Source of the DNA: an uncultured Opitutaceae bacterium
GTDB lineage: Bacteria; Verrucomicrobiota; Verrucomicrobiia; Opitutales; Opitutaceae
NCBI GenBank assembly: GCA_903916755.1
Contig: CAIWXW010000087.1
Span: forward strand, 80,529 to 144,528
DNA length: 64,000 nt
Direction of reading: 5' to 3'
Each line of letters begins with the position of its first letter. The stretch's first letter is position 1. The notes beneath the pieces are model-generated. The model made no database searches, had not been told where the DNA came from, and saw only the letters and a program-made list of their open reading frames with translations. The position numbers and the translations under genes were made by a program. Of this stretch, positions 17,683 through 25,486 are shown in pieces.

Positions 17683-18659
17683 TCATCACCCGTTCACCCC
17701 TGCGCGTTTCCCTTGGCGGCGGCGGCACCGACCTGCCGTCCTACTACCGGGAGCATGGCGGCTTCCTGGTGGCGGCGGCCATCGACAAGTACGTCTACAT
17801 CACGCAGCATCGCACCTTCCAGCAGGAGATCATCATCAAGTACTCCAAGCTCGAGCGGGTCGCGAGCGTCGACGAAATCGAGCACCCCATCGTCCGCGAA
17901 GCCCTCAAGATGACCGGGGTGACCGACCCGCATCTCGAGCTCACTTCGATGGCAGACATACCGGGCGGAACCGGCCTGGGCTCGTCGGGCAGCTTCACCA
18001 CGGGGCTGCTCAAGGCGCTGCATGCCTACCGCAAGCATCCGATCTCGGCCGCCGACTTGGCGGAGCAGGCCTGCGAAATCGAGCTGAACAAGCTGGGTGA
18101 GCCGATCGGCAAGCAGGATCAGTACATTGCGGCGGTCGGCGGCATCACCGCCTTCACCTTCCACCCTGATGGGCGGGTCGAATATCGCCCGTGCAAGATT
18201 TCGGAGGAGACGCTCTTCAACCTCGAGGACAACCTGCTGCTCTTCTTCACCGGCTACAGCCGCAGCGCCTCGAAAATCCTGAAGGACCAGAACGACCGCT
18301 CGCAGAAGCAGGACCAGACGATGCTCGACAACCTGCACTTCACCAAGGAGCTCGGCTACAAGTCGCTGGCGGCCCTGGAAGGCGGCCAGCTCGAGGAATT
18401 CGGCCGGCTGATGGACGTGCATTGGCAGCGGAAAAAGGCGCGCAGCGCCGGAATGAGCAATGACAAGATCAATGAGTGGTACGAGCATGCGATGGCCAGC
18501 GGCGCCCTCGGCGGCAAGGTGATCGGCGCCGGCGGCGGCGGCTTCCTGATGTTCTACGCGGGCGATAAGCAGCGGCTGCGGCATGCGATGCGTGAGCGGG
18601 GGCTGCAGGAGGTGCGGTTCCGCTTTGACTTCGAGGGCACCAAGATCCTGGCGCAGTAA
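17679..18659 (+). CDS. hddA: D-glycero-alpha-D-manno-heptose 7-phosphate kinase (GHMP kinase)
   Basis: 326 residues. The GHMP fold is shown by the N-terminal RSPLRVSLGGGGTDLPSYY, the ATP-binding PGGTGLGSSGSFTTGLLKAL near residue 95, and the C-terminal GGKVIGAGGGGFLMFY. This arrangement is characteristic of HddA, which phosphorylates heptose-7-P at C1 to the 1,7-bisphosphate (alpha anomer) in the GDP-heptose pathway. Related L-fucose and other sugar kinases share the fold, but genes for the other three pathway steps (isomerase, phosphatase, guanylyltransferase) lie within 5 kb. The start overlaps the upstream stop as ATGA. Confidence 0.87.
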   Translation: MIITRSPLRVSLGGGGTDLPSYYREHGGFLVAAAIDKYVYITQHRTFQQEIIIKYSKLERVASVDEIEHPIVREALKMTGVTDPHLELTSMADIPGGTGLGSSGSFTTGLLKALHAYRKHPISAADLAEQACEIELNKLGEPIGKQDQYIAAVGGITAFTFHPDGRVEYRPCKISEETLFNLEDNLLLFFTGYSRSASKILKDQNDRSQKQDQTMLDNLHFTKELGYKSLAALEGGQLEEFGRLMDVHWQRKKARSAGMSNDKINEWYEHAMASGALGGKVIGAGGGGFLMFYAGDKQRLRHAMRERGLQEVRFRFDFEGTKILAQ

Positions 18660-18669
18660 GGCGCGCGGC

Positions 18670-19704
18670 ATGGCGGCGAAGATCGTCCAGCTCGCACCGG
18701 GCCTGCCCCCCGGATCGCGCCTGCCCGAGATCGACCGCCTGAAGGGCTTCGCCCTGATTCTCGTGGTGATCAACCACGCCAGCGGCGCCCTGGGCATGAC
18801 CGATTGGGTTCATGGGGAGGTCGGGGTCGACATTTTCCTGATCCTCAGCGGATTCACGCTCGCGCTGAACAGCGGCGCGCTGTCGGCGCGGCAATTCTTC
18901 TTGCGCCGCTTTCTCCGGATCTACCCTGCGTACTGGATCGCGTTGGCCGTCTTCCTCTACTGCAACGCCCGCACCTTTGCAGATCACCGTCCCGCGGCGG
19001 ACATCTGGCTGCATGTCATCGGGTTGCATGGCTTCGCCCGTACCCAGTTCTTCTCGTCGATCAACGATTCGTTCTGGTTCATCTCCATCATCGTCCTCCT
19101 CTATGTCGTCGTTTTCTTCCTCCGCCGCCAGATGCACGACCTGGCCCTCGTCGCCGGCACCGGCGCCTTCCTGACCGCGGCCATCTGCGGGTTCTACCTG
19201 TGGACCGGCAACCTCGGTGCCTTGCTCCACCTCGGCGTGCGCCTGCCCGACCTGTTCATCGGGCTCATCGCCGGCCAATTGGCGAGCGGGCGAAAGACGG
19301 AGCTCAAATTGGGCCCCCTGCTCGCCGCGGGCCTGCTGGCCCTCGGCTACCTGACGGTGTACATCGGGGTCAACTATGGCGACTGCGTCGGCGGCCTGGC
19401 TTGGATCGCCTTATTCCTCTGCGCGGATCGGCTGCTGCTGAAATCGGCGCTGGCCGCGCCGTTCGTCAGGGGTTTCGGCTTCCTCGGGCTGTACTCCTAC
19501 GAAATCTACCTGCTGCACCAGCCCCTGATCCGGGACTACAATCGACGAGCCCTCGCCGACTGGTGGCAAGTGCTGCAACCTTCACGGGCTGAACTCGCGG
19601 TCAGCATCGCCGCCGCCCTCGTCCTGGTCGTTTTCCTCAGCGTCTGGCTGCACCGGACGACGGAATTCATCCTGCGCCCGCTCCGCCAAATTTCCGCCCG
19701 ATGA
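18670..19704 (+). CDS. Acyltransferase family 3 membrane protein
   Basis: 344 residues from the ATG at 18670, ten bases after the kinase stop. An earlier in-frame start at 18583 would run inside the kinase. About ten helices are seen. The typical N-terminal motifs are present: EIDRLKGFALILVVINHAS (R and H of the family), GEVGVDIFLILSGF and FFLRRFLRIYPAYW. YSYEIYLLHQPLI occurs near the C-terminus. Family 3 proteins O-acylate exopolysaccharides, O-antigens or other surface glycans from the cytoplasmic membrane. The position inside a heptose cluster suggests acetylation of a heptose-containing glycan, which is inference. The stop overlaps the next start (ATGA). Confidence 0.88.
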   Translation: MAAKIVQLAPGLPPGSRLPEIDRLKGFALILVVINHASGALGMTDWVHGEVGVDIFLILSGFTLALNSGALSARQFFLRRFLRIYPAYWIALAVFLYCNARTFADHRPAADIWLHVIGLHGFARTQFFSSINDSFWFISIIVLLYVVVFFLRRQMHDLALVAGTGAFLTAAICGFYLWTGNLGALLHLGVRLPDLFIGLIAGQLASGRKTELKLGPLLAAGLLALGYLTVYIGVNYGDCVGGLAWIALFLCADRLLLKSALAAPFVRGFGFLGLYSYEIYLLHQPLIRDYNRRALADWWQVLQPSRAELAVSIAAALVLVVFLSVWLHRTTEFILRPLRQISAR

Positions 19705-20420
19705 ACACCTCCGATCTCCCCGTGGCCATTCTTGCCGGCGGGCTGGCCACCCGGCTTCGCCCCATCACCGAAAAGGTGCCCAAGCTGCTGATCGAGGTGG
19801 CCGGCGAGCCCTTCTTCACCCACCAGATCCGACTGCTCAAGGCCGCGGGCCTCACCCGTCTGGTCCTCTGTGTCGGGTATCTGGGGGAGAAGGTCGTCGA
19901 GCAGTATGGCGACGGGTCCCGGTTCGGGGTCCGAATCGACTATTCCTTCGATGGACCGAAGTTGCTCGGAACCGGGGGAGCCCTGATTCAGGCGCTGCCG
20001 CTCCTCGGAGACGCCTTCTACACTCTTTACGGCGACAGCTACCTGCCGATCGACTATCATGCCGTCGGGCAGTACTTCCTGGATTCCGGCCGGCAGGGTC
20101 TCATGACCGTCTTCGAGAACTCCGAGCGATACGACGCCAGCAATGTCTGGTTCGAAGGCGGGACAATCCGTCGCTACGACAAGAAGTACAAGGTCCCGGA
20201 GATGCGGCACATCGATTACGGGCTAGGTCTGTTTCGCTCGACCGCCTTTGCCTCTTTTCCCCGCGATGCGGTGGTCGACCTCCAAGAGGTCCAAAAGGCG
20301 CTGCTCGCCCGGGGAGAACTGGCGGGATACGAGATCTTCGAGCGTTTTTACGAAATCGGTTCCCATGCCGGGCTAAAGGAGCTCGATGCCTTGCTGCAGC
20401 CACCGGGCGGCCCGGCTTGA
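19701..20420 (+). CDS. hddC: D-glycero-alpha-D-manno-heptose 1-phosphate guanylyltransferase
   Basis: 239 residues. The nucleotidyltransferase signature is at residues 10-28 (ILAGGLATRLRPITEKVPK), with Ala in the usual Gly position. FLDS and LYGDSYLPID supply the metal-binding Asp region. The length and the C-terminal YEIGSHAGLKEL fit the HddC/sugar-phosphate nucleotidyltransferase group, which forms GDP-heptose from heptose-1-P and GTP. Assignment to GTP and heptose rests mainly on the neighbouring hddA, gmhA- and gmhB-type genes; another nucleotide sugar is possible. The start overlaps the acyltransferase stop (ATGA). Confidence 0.82.
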   Translation: MNTSDLPVAILAGGLATRLRPITEKVPKLLIEVAGEPFFTHQIRLLKAAGLTRLVLCVGYLGEKVVEQYGDGSRFGVRIDYSFDGPKLLGTGGALIQALPLLGDAFYTLYGDSYLPIDYHAVGQYFLDSGRQGLMTVFENSERYDASNVWFEGGTIRRYDKKYKVPEMRHIDYGLGLFRSTAFASFPRDAVVDLQEVQKALLARGELAGYEIFERFYEIGSHAGLKELDALLQPPGGPA

Positions 20421-20427
20421 GGGCAGA

Positions 20428-20455
20428 GGCAGTCGTGCCGTTTTTTCATTTTTCC
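20428..20455 (+). terminator. Possible weak intrinsic terminator after hddC
   Basis: A short stem GGCA-GTCG-TGCC is followed after one base by TTTTTT and a second T run. It lies between convergent genes, 8 bases after the hddC stop. The stem is only 4 bp, so the call is weak. Confidence 0.35.
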
Positions 20456-20485
20456 ACCGACAGCTCGCCACCAGCAAACCCAGGT

Positions 20486-22000
20486 TCAGGCCAGATAGTA
20501 GCGATTCACTACCGCCCAGAGGCAGACGCCGGCTCCCACCCCCGCGGCCAGCGTCGCCGCGATGCCGAGGCCCCGACGGCCCTTGAGCTGAGGCAATTGG
20601 GGAAACGCCAGCACCAGGAGGGGCATCAATGGCAGAAAATAACGGCCTTCAATGCCCTCGATGAGCGCATGGGAACGCGGGGGATTCCAGGCGGCATATT
20701 GCGCGACAAAGATCAGGAGGATACCGGCCAACGCACTGCCGAGAAAGAGGAGACGCTGCTTGCCAGAAATTACCTTCGCCTCACCGGATTCCACCGCCAC
20801 GCAGCCCAGGAGGGCGCAGCCAAAGAAAGAGTAAAACCAGGCTGGGAGCGCCGTGTCGCCCCAGCCCAGCACCCCGACCATCCAGCGATAATAAAAATCC
20901 CACTGGGCGCCGATCGTCCTGAACATCAGCCCGAGGAAGGCTCCGGGAGCATGTTGGATATAGGCAAACTGGGCCACCGGATCGAGCGGGACATCGGTCC
21001 GGAATGGGACATAGATCGCCACGATGGCCCGGCTCCAGAGCAAGCCGGGGATCACGCACAGCACCAACCCGCCCAGGAGGAACCGCAGTTTCGCGGAGAC
21101 GGAATCTAAGCGGGGCCAGACGAAAATCAGGACCAGCAGGGCCAAGGGGCAATAGACGAACTTGGAGATGGAAAAAAGGCCAGCGAGGAGCACGAGCGCC
21201 CATTTTTCGCCAGTCCGGAGGGCCCGGTCCGGTTCGGCCATCAAACGCAGCAACAGCGCCAAGAGCAGGAAGGCCGCGCCGACCAGGACCCCATCTGGGG
21301 CGACCGAACCCGTGAGATACAGGCTCATCGGGGACAAAAGGATCATGAGCATGGACCAGCGGTAGACGGGGCAGCAGCGCAGCGCCGCATAACCGAGAGC
21401 CAGGGAGGCGCCGAAGGCGAACAGGCGGGCCAGATAGAGCAACGGGAGGGGGCCCAGCCCGAGGGCGCGGCCGAGCGCGAGCGCGAGCGTCTGGGGCAGA
21501 TAGCTCGTGGGCGGCGCCACCACCGTATTGGCAAAGGGAAAGAAGCCGCGACGGGGCCCCGCCCACCAGTTCACGAGGAGGTGATCCGTTTTCGCGCGGT
21601 AGAACGCCCAAGTCATCTTGTTCTCCGCGTGGAAGGCGATGTTCCCCGTGTCGGACGTCGTGACGATTACGGCCGGCAACTGGCCGCCGGCCCGGGCCCC
21701 ATCCCTTTCTCCGAGCAGGGTCCCCTCGCTCAACTGGAAGGCTCGAAAGAAATGGGATCCTTCGTCGGGCGCCTGCGCCGGCGGATTAGCCGCCAAGATG
21801 AGCAGCCCGAACGAGAGGCCCAGCCCTAGGTAGACCCGGGAAGGCTGGAGCGCAGAGGCCCAAAGCGCAGCCAGGCGCCGGCGGACCGAGCGAATGGGAT
21901 CGCCACGGATTGCGGAAGAAAGAGACAGGTGTCCACCGTGGCTCTTTTCCCCCTTCGTCGAAAGCCAATTCCCGAGACCCTGCGCAAATTTGGTAGCCAA
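20486..22000 (-). CDS. DUF2142-family polytopic membrane protein
   Basis: About 504 residues from a TTG at 22000. An even earlier TTG at 22078 would overlap the divergent SIS gene; no ATG is available, so the start is uncertain. A helix is followed by LAANPPAQAPDEGSHFFRAFQLSEGTLLGE, the typical DUF2142 N-terminal loop with an acidic DE pair. About ten helices follow, then DTALPAWFYSFF and GIEGRYFLPLMPLLVL, and a last helix ending VVNRYYLA. DUF2142 proteins have GT-C-like topology and occur in surface-polysaccharide loci; their reaction is not known. It lies opposite the surrounding heptose genes. A close paralogue, broken by a frameshift, is at 32099-33524. Confidence 0.8.
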   Translation of the reverse strand: MATKFAQGLGNWLSTKGEKSHGGHLSLSSAIRGDPIRSVRRRLAALWASALQPSRVYLGLGLSFGLLILAANPPAQAPDEGSHFFRAFQLSEGTLLGERDGARAGGQLPAVIVTTSDTGNIAFHAENKMTWAFYRAKTDHLLVNWWAGPRRGFFPFANTVVAPPTSYLPQTLALALGRALGLGPLPLLYLARLFAFGASLALGYAALRCCPVYRWSMLMILLSPMSLYLTGSVAPDGVLVGAAFLLLALLLRLMAEPDRALRTGEKWALVLLAGLFSISKFVYCPLALLVLIFVWPRLDSVSAKLRFLLGGLVLCVIPGLLWSRAIVAIYVPFRTDVPLDPVAQFAYIQHAPGAFLGLMFRTIGAQWDFYYRWMVGVLGWGDTALPAWFYSFFGCALLGCVAVESGEAKVISGKQRLLFLGSALAGILLIFVAQYAAWNPPRSHALIEGIEGRYFLPLMPLLVLAFPQLPQLKGRRGLGIAATLAAGVGAGVCLWAVVNRYYLA

Positions 22001-22057
22001 AGCACGGAGTTTTGGCTTTCTCTGGATTCCCGACTCCAACCCCACCCGCTCTCCCGC

Positions 22058-22663
22058 ATGTCCTACTCCGAACAACACCTGAAAGAGACCGCCGAAATCA
22101 CGTCCAAGATCAACCCCGCCGATTGCGAAAAATGCGTGGCTGAGCTCAAGGGCGTGCGCGACCGCGGCGGCCGGCTATTCATCCTCGGCGTGGGCGGCAG
22201 CGCGGCCAACGCCTCGCACGCGGTGAACGATTTCCGCAAGATCGCCGGCATCGAGGTCTACGCGCCGACGGACAATGTCTCCGAACTGACCGCCCGGACC
22301 AACGACGACGGCTGGGCCAGCATCTTTGTCGGCTACCTGCGCGGCAGCCGGCTGAACGCCAAGGACTGCCTCTTCATCCTCTCGGTCGGTGGAGGCAATC
22401 TCGAGAAGAACGTCTCCCCCAATCTCGTCTCGGCCATCCAGCTCGCGAAGGAAGTCGGCGCCCGCGTAATCGGCATCGTCGGCAAGGACGGCGGCTACAC
22501 GGCCAAAGAGGCTGATGCCTGCGTCATCGTCCCGACCGTCAACCCGAACAACGTCACGCCCCACAGCGAGGCCTTCCAGGCAGTCATCTGGCATCTGTTT
22601 GTCTCCCATCCGGATTTGAAGATCAACCAGACCAAGTGGGAATCAGTGGCCGCGAAGCCCTGA
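22058..22663 (+). CDS. gmhA: SIS-domain sugar isomerase, probable sedoheptulose-7-phosphate isomerase
   Basis: 201 residues from the ATG at 22058. The in-frame extension back to 21929 has no good start context. The SIS core shows LFILGVGGSAANASHAVNDFRKI (residues 42-64), matching the GmhA phosphate-binding loop GxGxSA. LFILSVGGG and VIGIVGKDGG follow. GmhA converts sedoheptulose-7-P to D-glycero-D-manno-heptose-7-P. GmhA enzymes are usually 190-200 residues, so length fits. The start is preceded by a C-rich leader without Shine-Dalgarno sequence, and the stop overlaps the next start as TGATG. Another SIS isomerase specificity cannot be excluded from sequence alone. Confidence 0.8.
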   Translation: MSYSEQHLKETAEITSKINPADCEKCVAELKGVRDRGGRLFILGVGGSAANASHAVNDFRKIAGIEVYAPTDNVSELTARTNDDGWASIFVGYLRGSRLNAKDCLFILSVGGGNLEKNVSPNLVSAIQLAKEVGARVIGIVGKDGGYTAKEADACVIVPTVNPNNVTPHSEAFQAVIWHLFVSHPDLKINQTKWESVAAKP

Positions 22664-23220
22664 TGCCGGACGGACGGCACGCCGGCCGGCCGGCCGTTTT
22701 TCTCGACCGGGACGGGACCCTCAACGTGCAGGTCGTACGGGAGGGCAAACCCTACCCTCCCGCCTCGCTCGCCGAATTTGAGCTTTTTCCGGATGCTCCG
22801 GCGGCTTGCCGGGCGCTCAAAGCGGCGGGCTATGTCCTCGTCGTGGCCACCAACCAGCCCGACGTCGGCCGGGGTGATCAGCCGCAGGCCGAGGTGGAGG
22901 CGATGAACGACCGCCTTTGCCAGTTGCTCCCCGAGATCGAACGGGTCGAGGTCTGCTACGACCCCGGACGGGGTGAAACGTCGCGCCGGCGCAAGCCGGA
23001 GCCAGGGATGCTGCTGGATGCCGCGGCCGCCCTGGACCTGGACCTCGCCCGCTCGTGGATGGTGGGCGACCGGTGGCGGGATATCGACTGCGGACAGCGG
23101 GCGGGCGTCCGCACCGTCTTCATCGATTTTAGCTACGCGGAGGACCTGCGCAGCCCACCCGATTTCACCGTCAAAACGCTCGCCGCCGCCGCCGAGGTAA
23201 TCCTTGCAAACCGCTCTTAG
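22663..23220 (+). CDS. gmhB: D-glycero-D-manno-heptose-1,7-bisphosphate 7-phosphatase (HAD)
   Basis: 185 residues from the ATG at 22663, which overlaps the gmhA stop (TGATG). HAD-IIIA motifs are present: VFLDRDGTLN (motif 1 with the nucleophile Asp), VVATNQPDVGRG (motif 2) and WMVGDRWRDIDCGQRAG (motif 4). A RRKPEPGMLL stretch lies between. This pattern is that of GmhB/histidinol-phosphatase-like HAD enzymes. The Cys/His zinc cluster of E. coli GmhB is reduced here: CYDPGRGE replaces the usual C-x-H-x7-C-x-C run. The gene completes the four steps to GDP-heptose with its neighbours. Confidence 0.83.
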   Translation: MPDGRHAGRPAVFLDRDGTLNVQVVREGKPYPPASLAEFELFPDAPAACRALKAAGYVLVVATNQPDVGRGDQPQAEVEAMNDRLCQLLPEIERVEVCYDPGRGETSRRRKPEPGMLLDAAAALDLDLARSWMVGDRWRDIDCGQRAGVRTVFIDFSYAEDLRSPPDFTVKTLAAAAEVILANRS

Positions 23221-23239
23221 CCGGGCATCAGTTTTCCCA

Positions 23240-23956
23240 ATGAAACTTACCGACCTCACCATCCAGCTGTACGCCGACGGGGCCGACAAGGCCGGCATTC
23301 TCGACCTCTACGCCAAGCCGTACATCAAGGGATTGACGACCAACCCCACCCTGATGAACAAGGTCGGGATCAAGGACTACGAGGCCTTCGCGAAGGACAT
23401 CCTCCAGACGGTGACGGCCAAGCCGATCTCGCTCGAGGTCTTCACCGACGATTTTCCGGACATGAAGCGCCAGGCCCTCAAGATTTCGGCGCTGGGCAAG
23501 AACGTCTACACCAAGATCCCGATCACCAACTCCCGCGGCGAGTCGTCGCTGCCCCTGATCAAGGAATTGGCCCAGCAGGGCGTGAAGCTGAACATCACCG
23601 CCATCCTGACCCTGGCCCAGGTCGCGGGCGTCGCCGAGGTGCTCAATCCCGCCGTGCCCTCCGTCGTTTCCATCTTTGCCGGGCGCATTGCCGACACGGG
23701 TGTCGATCCGATGCCGATCATGCAGGCTGCGGGCGCCCTGCTGGCGGCCCATCCGAAGGCCGAACTCCTCTGGGCCAGCACCCGCGAGGTGCTCAATATC
23801 TTCCAGGCCCAGGCCGCCGGCTGCGCCATCATCACCGTTCCCCACGATATTCTGGGCAAGGCCGCCAAGATGATCGGAATGGATCTGACGGAGCTTTCGC
23901 TGGATACCGTCAAACTATTCGCAAAGGACGCTGCGGCAGCGGGTTTTAAACTCTAA
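23240..23956 (+). CDS. Transaldolase / fructose-6-phosphate aldolase family protein
   Basis: 238 residues from the ATG at 23240, 19 bases after gmhB. It has the short TalC/FSA architecture: GLTTNPTLMNK near residue 31, the Schiff-base Lys in YTKIPIT (Lys92), NITAILT near residue 118, SIFAGRIADTG near residue 148, and LLWASTREV. These enzymes exchange dihydroxyacetone units or cleave fructose-6-P. Because GmhA uses sedoheptulose-7-P, a true transaldolase here could feed the heptose pathway; this is inference. A strong terminator follows, so it appears to be the last gene of the cluster. Confidence 0.85.
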   Translation: MKLTDLTIQLYADGADKAGILDLYAKPYIKGLTTNPTLMNKVGIKDYEAFAKDILQTVTAKPISLEVFTDDFPDMKRQALKISALGKNVYTKIPITNSRGESSLPLIKELAQQGVKLNITAILTLAQVAGVAEVLNPAVPSVVSIFAGRIADTGVDPMPIMQAAGALLAAHPKAELLWASTREVLNIFQAQAAGCAIITVPHDILGKAAKMIGMDLTELSLDTVKLFAKDAAAAGFKL

Positions 23957-23996
23957 CCTCCGGGCGGACCCGCCGAAATTCCGCATTTACCTTCCA

Positions 23997-24031
23997 GGCA
24001 GACTCTCGCAGCGTCGAGCGTCTGCCTTTTT
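23997..24031 (+). terminator. Intrinsic terminator of the heptose cluster
   Basis: GGCAGAC at 23997-24003 pairs with GTCTGCC at 24020-24026, and inside it CTCG pairs with CGAG around a six-base loop, with a single T/C mismatch between the two stems. TTTTT follows directly. The next gene's ATG begins only three bases after the T run. Confidence 0.88.
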
Positions 24032-24034
24032 ATT

Positions 24035-25459
24035 ATGTCTTCGTGGATCCGCCCTTCGTCCTGCGCACTCGCTGCGCTGCTAATTCTTGCCCCGCTCCGG
24101 GCCGAAAACGTCGACGGATCCCCGCCAGAAGTGGGCAATGCCGAGGCCGCCCGCCTCTACCAGGACGCTGATGCTTATGTGACCAAGGTGACGGAGGGAA
24201 CATACTCCTACCTCTACATGCAGTTCTTCTGGAAGCGGGCCGAATCGTTCGTGGAGCGCGCGCAGCGGGTCTATCCAGATTCCCCCACCGGCCGGGCGCT
24301 GCGGTCCGGCCAGCTCAAGGTCGGGCCCTATAGCCTCGATTATTTCAAGGGCCGGGTGCTGCCGAAACTGGAAGAAAAGCGCACCTACACGGTCGACGCA
24401 GTCAGCTGCGCGATCTTCCTGTACAACCGCGACCCGCAACGCTGGGACGACGGGCGCCGGGCCGCCCTTGAGGGCATCCTGGAAGTGCTGGCGCGCCAGC
24501 AACGCTGGGGTGAGGCGCTGGCGTTTCCCGTCGGCGCGCATCGTGATGTCCTGCTCCACAGCATTTTTCAGGTGGCCGCCCGCTACGATGAACAAAAGGA
24601 AATCACCCTGCTGCTGAACCAAACCAAAAAAACCGAACAGGCAGCAGCTGGCTTCGCGCCCGTCCAGGGCGAGGCCATGGCCCTGCTGGGCAAGCCCCGC
24701 AGCGAGATCGTGCGGTTCCTGCGCGCCCATCCCGAGGACGAGGTGAAACTGGCGGTCCTCCACGGCATGATAGAGCGCGAGGTGCGCATCCGCCGCTCGG
24801 CTGCGCTCAAGGTGGCGATTCAGAACACGATCGCCACCACGCACTATGACCTTCGCAACCTCAAGGTCCGTGACGACGTCGAGGCCGTCTCGCGCCAGTT
24901 CTTTCCCGACGGGGACGCTCGGGCCCATGACCTAATTCTCTCCTACCGTGCCGCCCTCGGCACCCCGCCAACCGCGGATGCCCCGCTGGAAGTCCATCTC
25001 GCTTACCTCGAATATCTTGCCGCGTTCGAGCACTTCGACGAGGTCGAAAACTATGCGACAGTGCTCGATGAACGCCTGAGTCCGGCGGTCAATCTCAAGG
25101 CGATCGAGTTGCTGGCGGCCGGGGACCGCGTGCCAGAGGCCGAGCGGCGCCGCGGCCTCTATGCCAACGGCGACCAGGCGCGCAGTGACGCGGCCGTTTT
25201 CGCCCAGTTTAGCGGGCAGATCGAATCGAATGTCCATGTGCTGACGGTGCATGAGAAGACGTTCGCCGAACTCCCGATCAAGGATCCCTGCATCCTGGCC
25301 CAGGCCATCACCGAAGAGGCCCTTGAGCCGAACCAGTCCATCCGCGGCGCCACGCCTTGGGACGCAGTCGTATTCAAGTTTGACCCCGGCTTCGATCACC
25401 TCGCGGCGCCCAAGTCCAAGGCGGTCGGCGCCGCCGCCAGTGCCACCAATCCCTATTGA
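24035..25459 (+). CDS. Secreted protein of unknown function
   Basis: 474 residues. The N-terminus MSSWIRPSSCALAALLILAP then LRAEN is a good signal peptide, so the mature protein is likely periplasmic or exported. The rest is mainly alpha-helical, with evenly spaced helices suggestive of TPR-like or HEAT-like repeats, but no clear TPR consensus. It has HGMIEREVRIRRSAALKVAI and KTFAELPIKDPCILAQAITEEAL. No catalytic motif was recognised. The ATG lies right after the terminator of the previous operon, so there is no room for a usual ribosome-binding site outside the hairpin. The next gene starts 27 bases after its stop. Confidence 0.72.
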   Translation: MSSWIRPSSCALAALLILAPLRAENVDGSPPEVGNAEAARLYQDADAYVTKVTEGTYSYLYMQFFWKRAESFVERAQRVYPDSPTGRALRSGQLKVGPYSLDYFKGRVLPKLEEKRTYTVDAVSCAIFLYNRDPQRWDDGRRAALEGILEVLARQQRWGEALAFPVGAHRDVLLHSIFQVAARYDEQKEITLLLNQTKKTEQAAAGFAPVQGEAMALLGKPRSEIVRFLRAHPEDEVKLAVLHGMIEREVRIRRSAALKVAIQNTIATTHYDLRNLKVRDDVEAVSRQFFPDGDARAHDLILSYRAALGTPPTADAPLEVHLAYLEYLAAFEHFDEVENYATVLDERLSPAVNLKAIELLAAGDRVPEAERRRGLYANGDQARSDAAVFAQFSGQIESNVHVLTVHEKTFAELPIKDPCILAQAITEEALEPNQSIRGATPWDAVVFKFDPGFDHLAAPKSKAVGAAASATNPY

Positions 25460-25486
25460 GGGACCCGGGGCCGTCCCCTTGTTTCG

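Noticed and set aside
20486..22078. Longest form of the DUF2142 gene starting at TTG 22078
   Set aside because: It would overlap the divergent SIS gene start at 22058 and has no better start context than the internal TTG at 22000.
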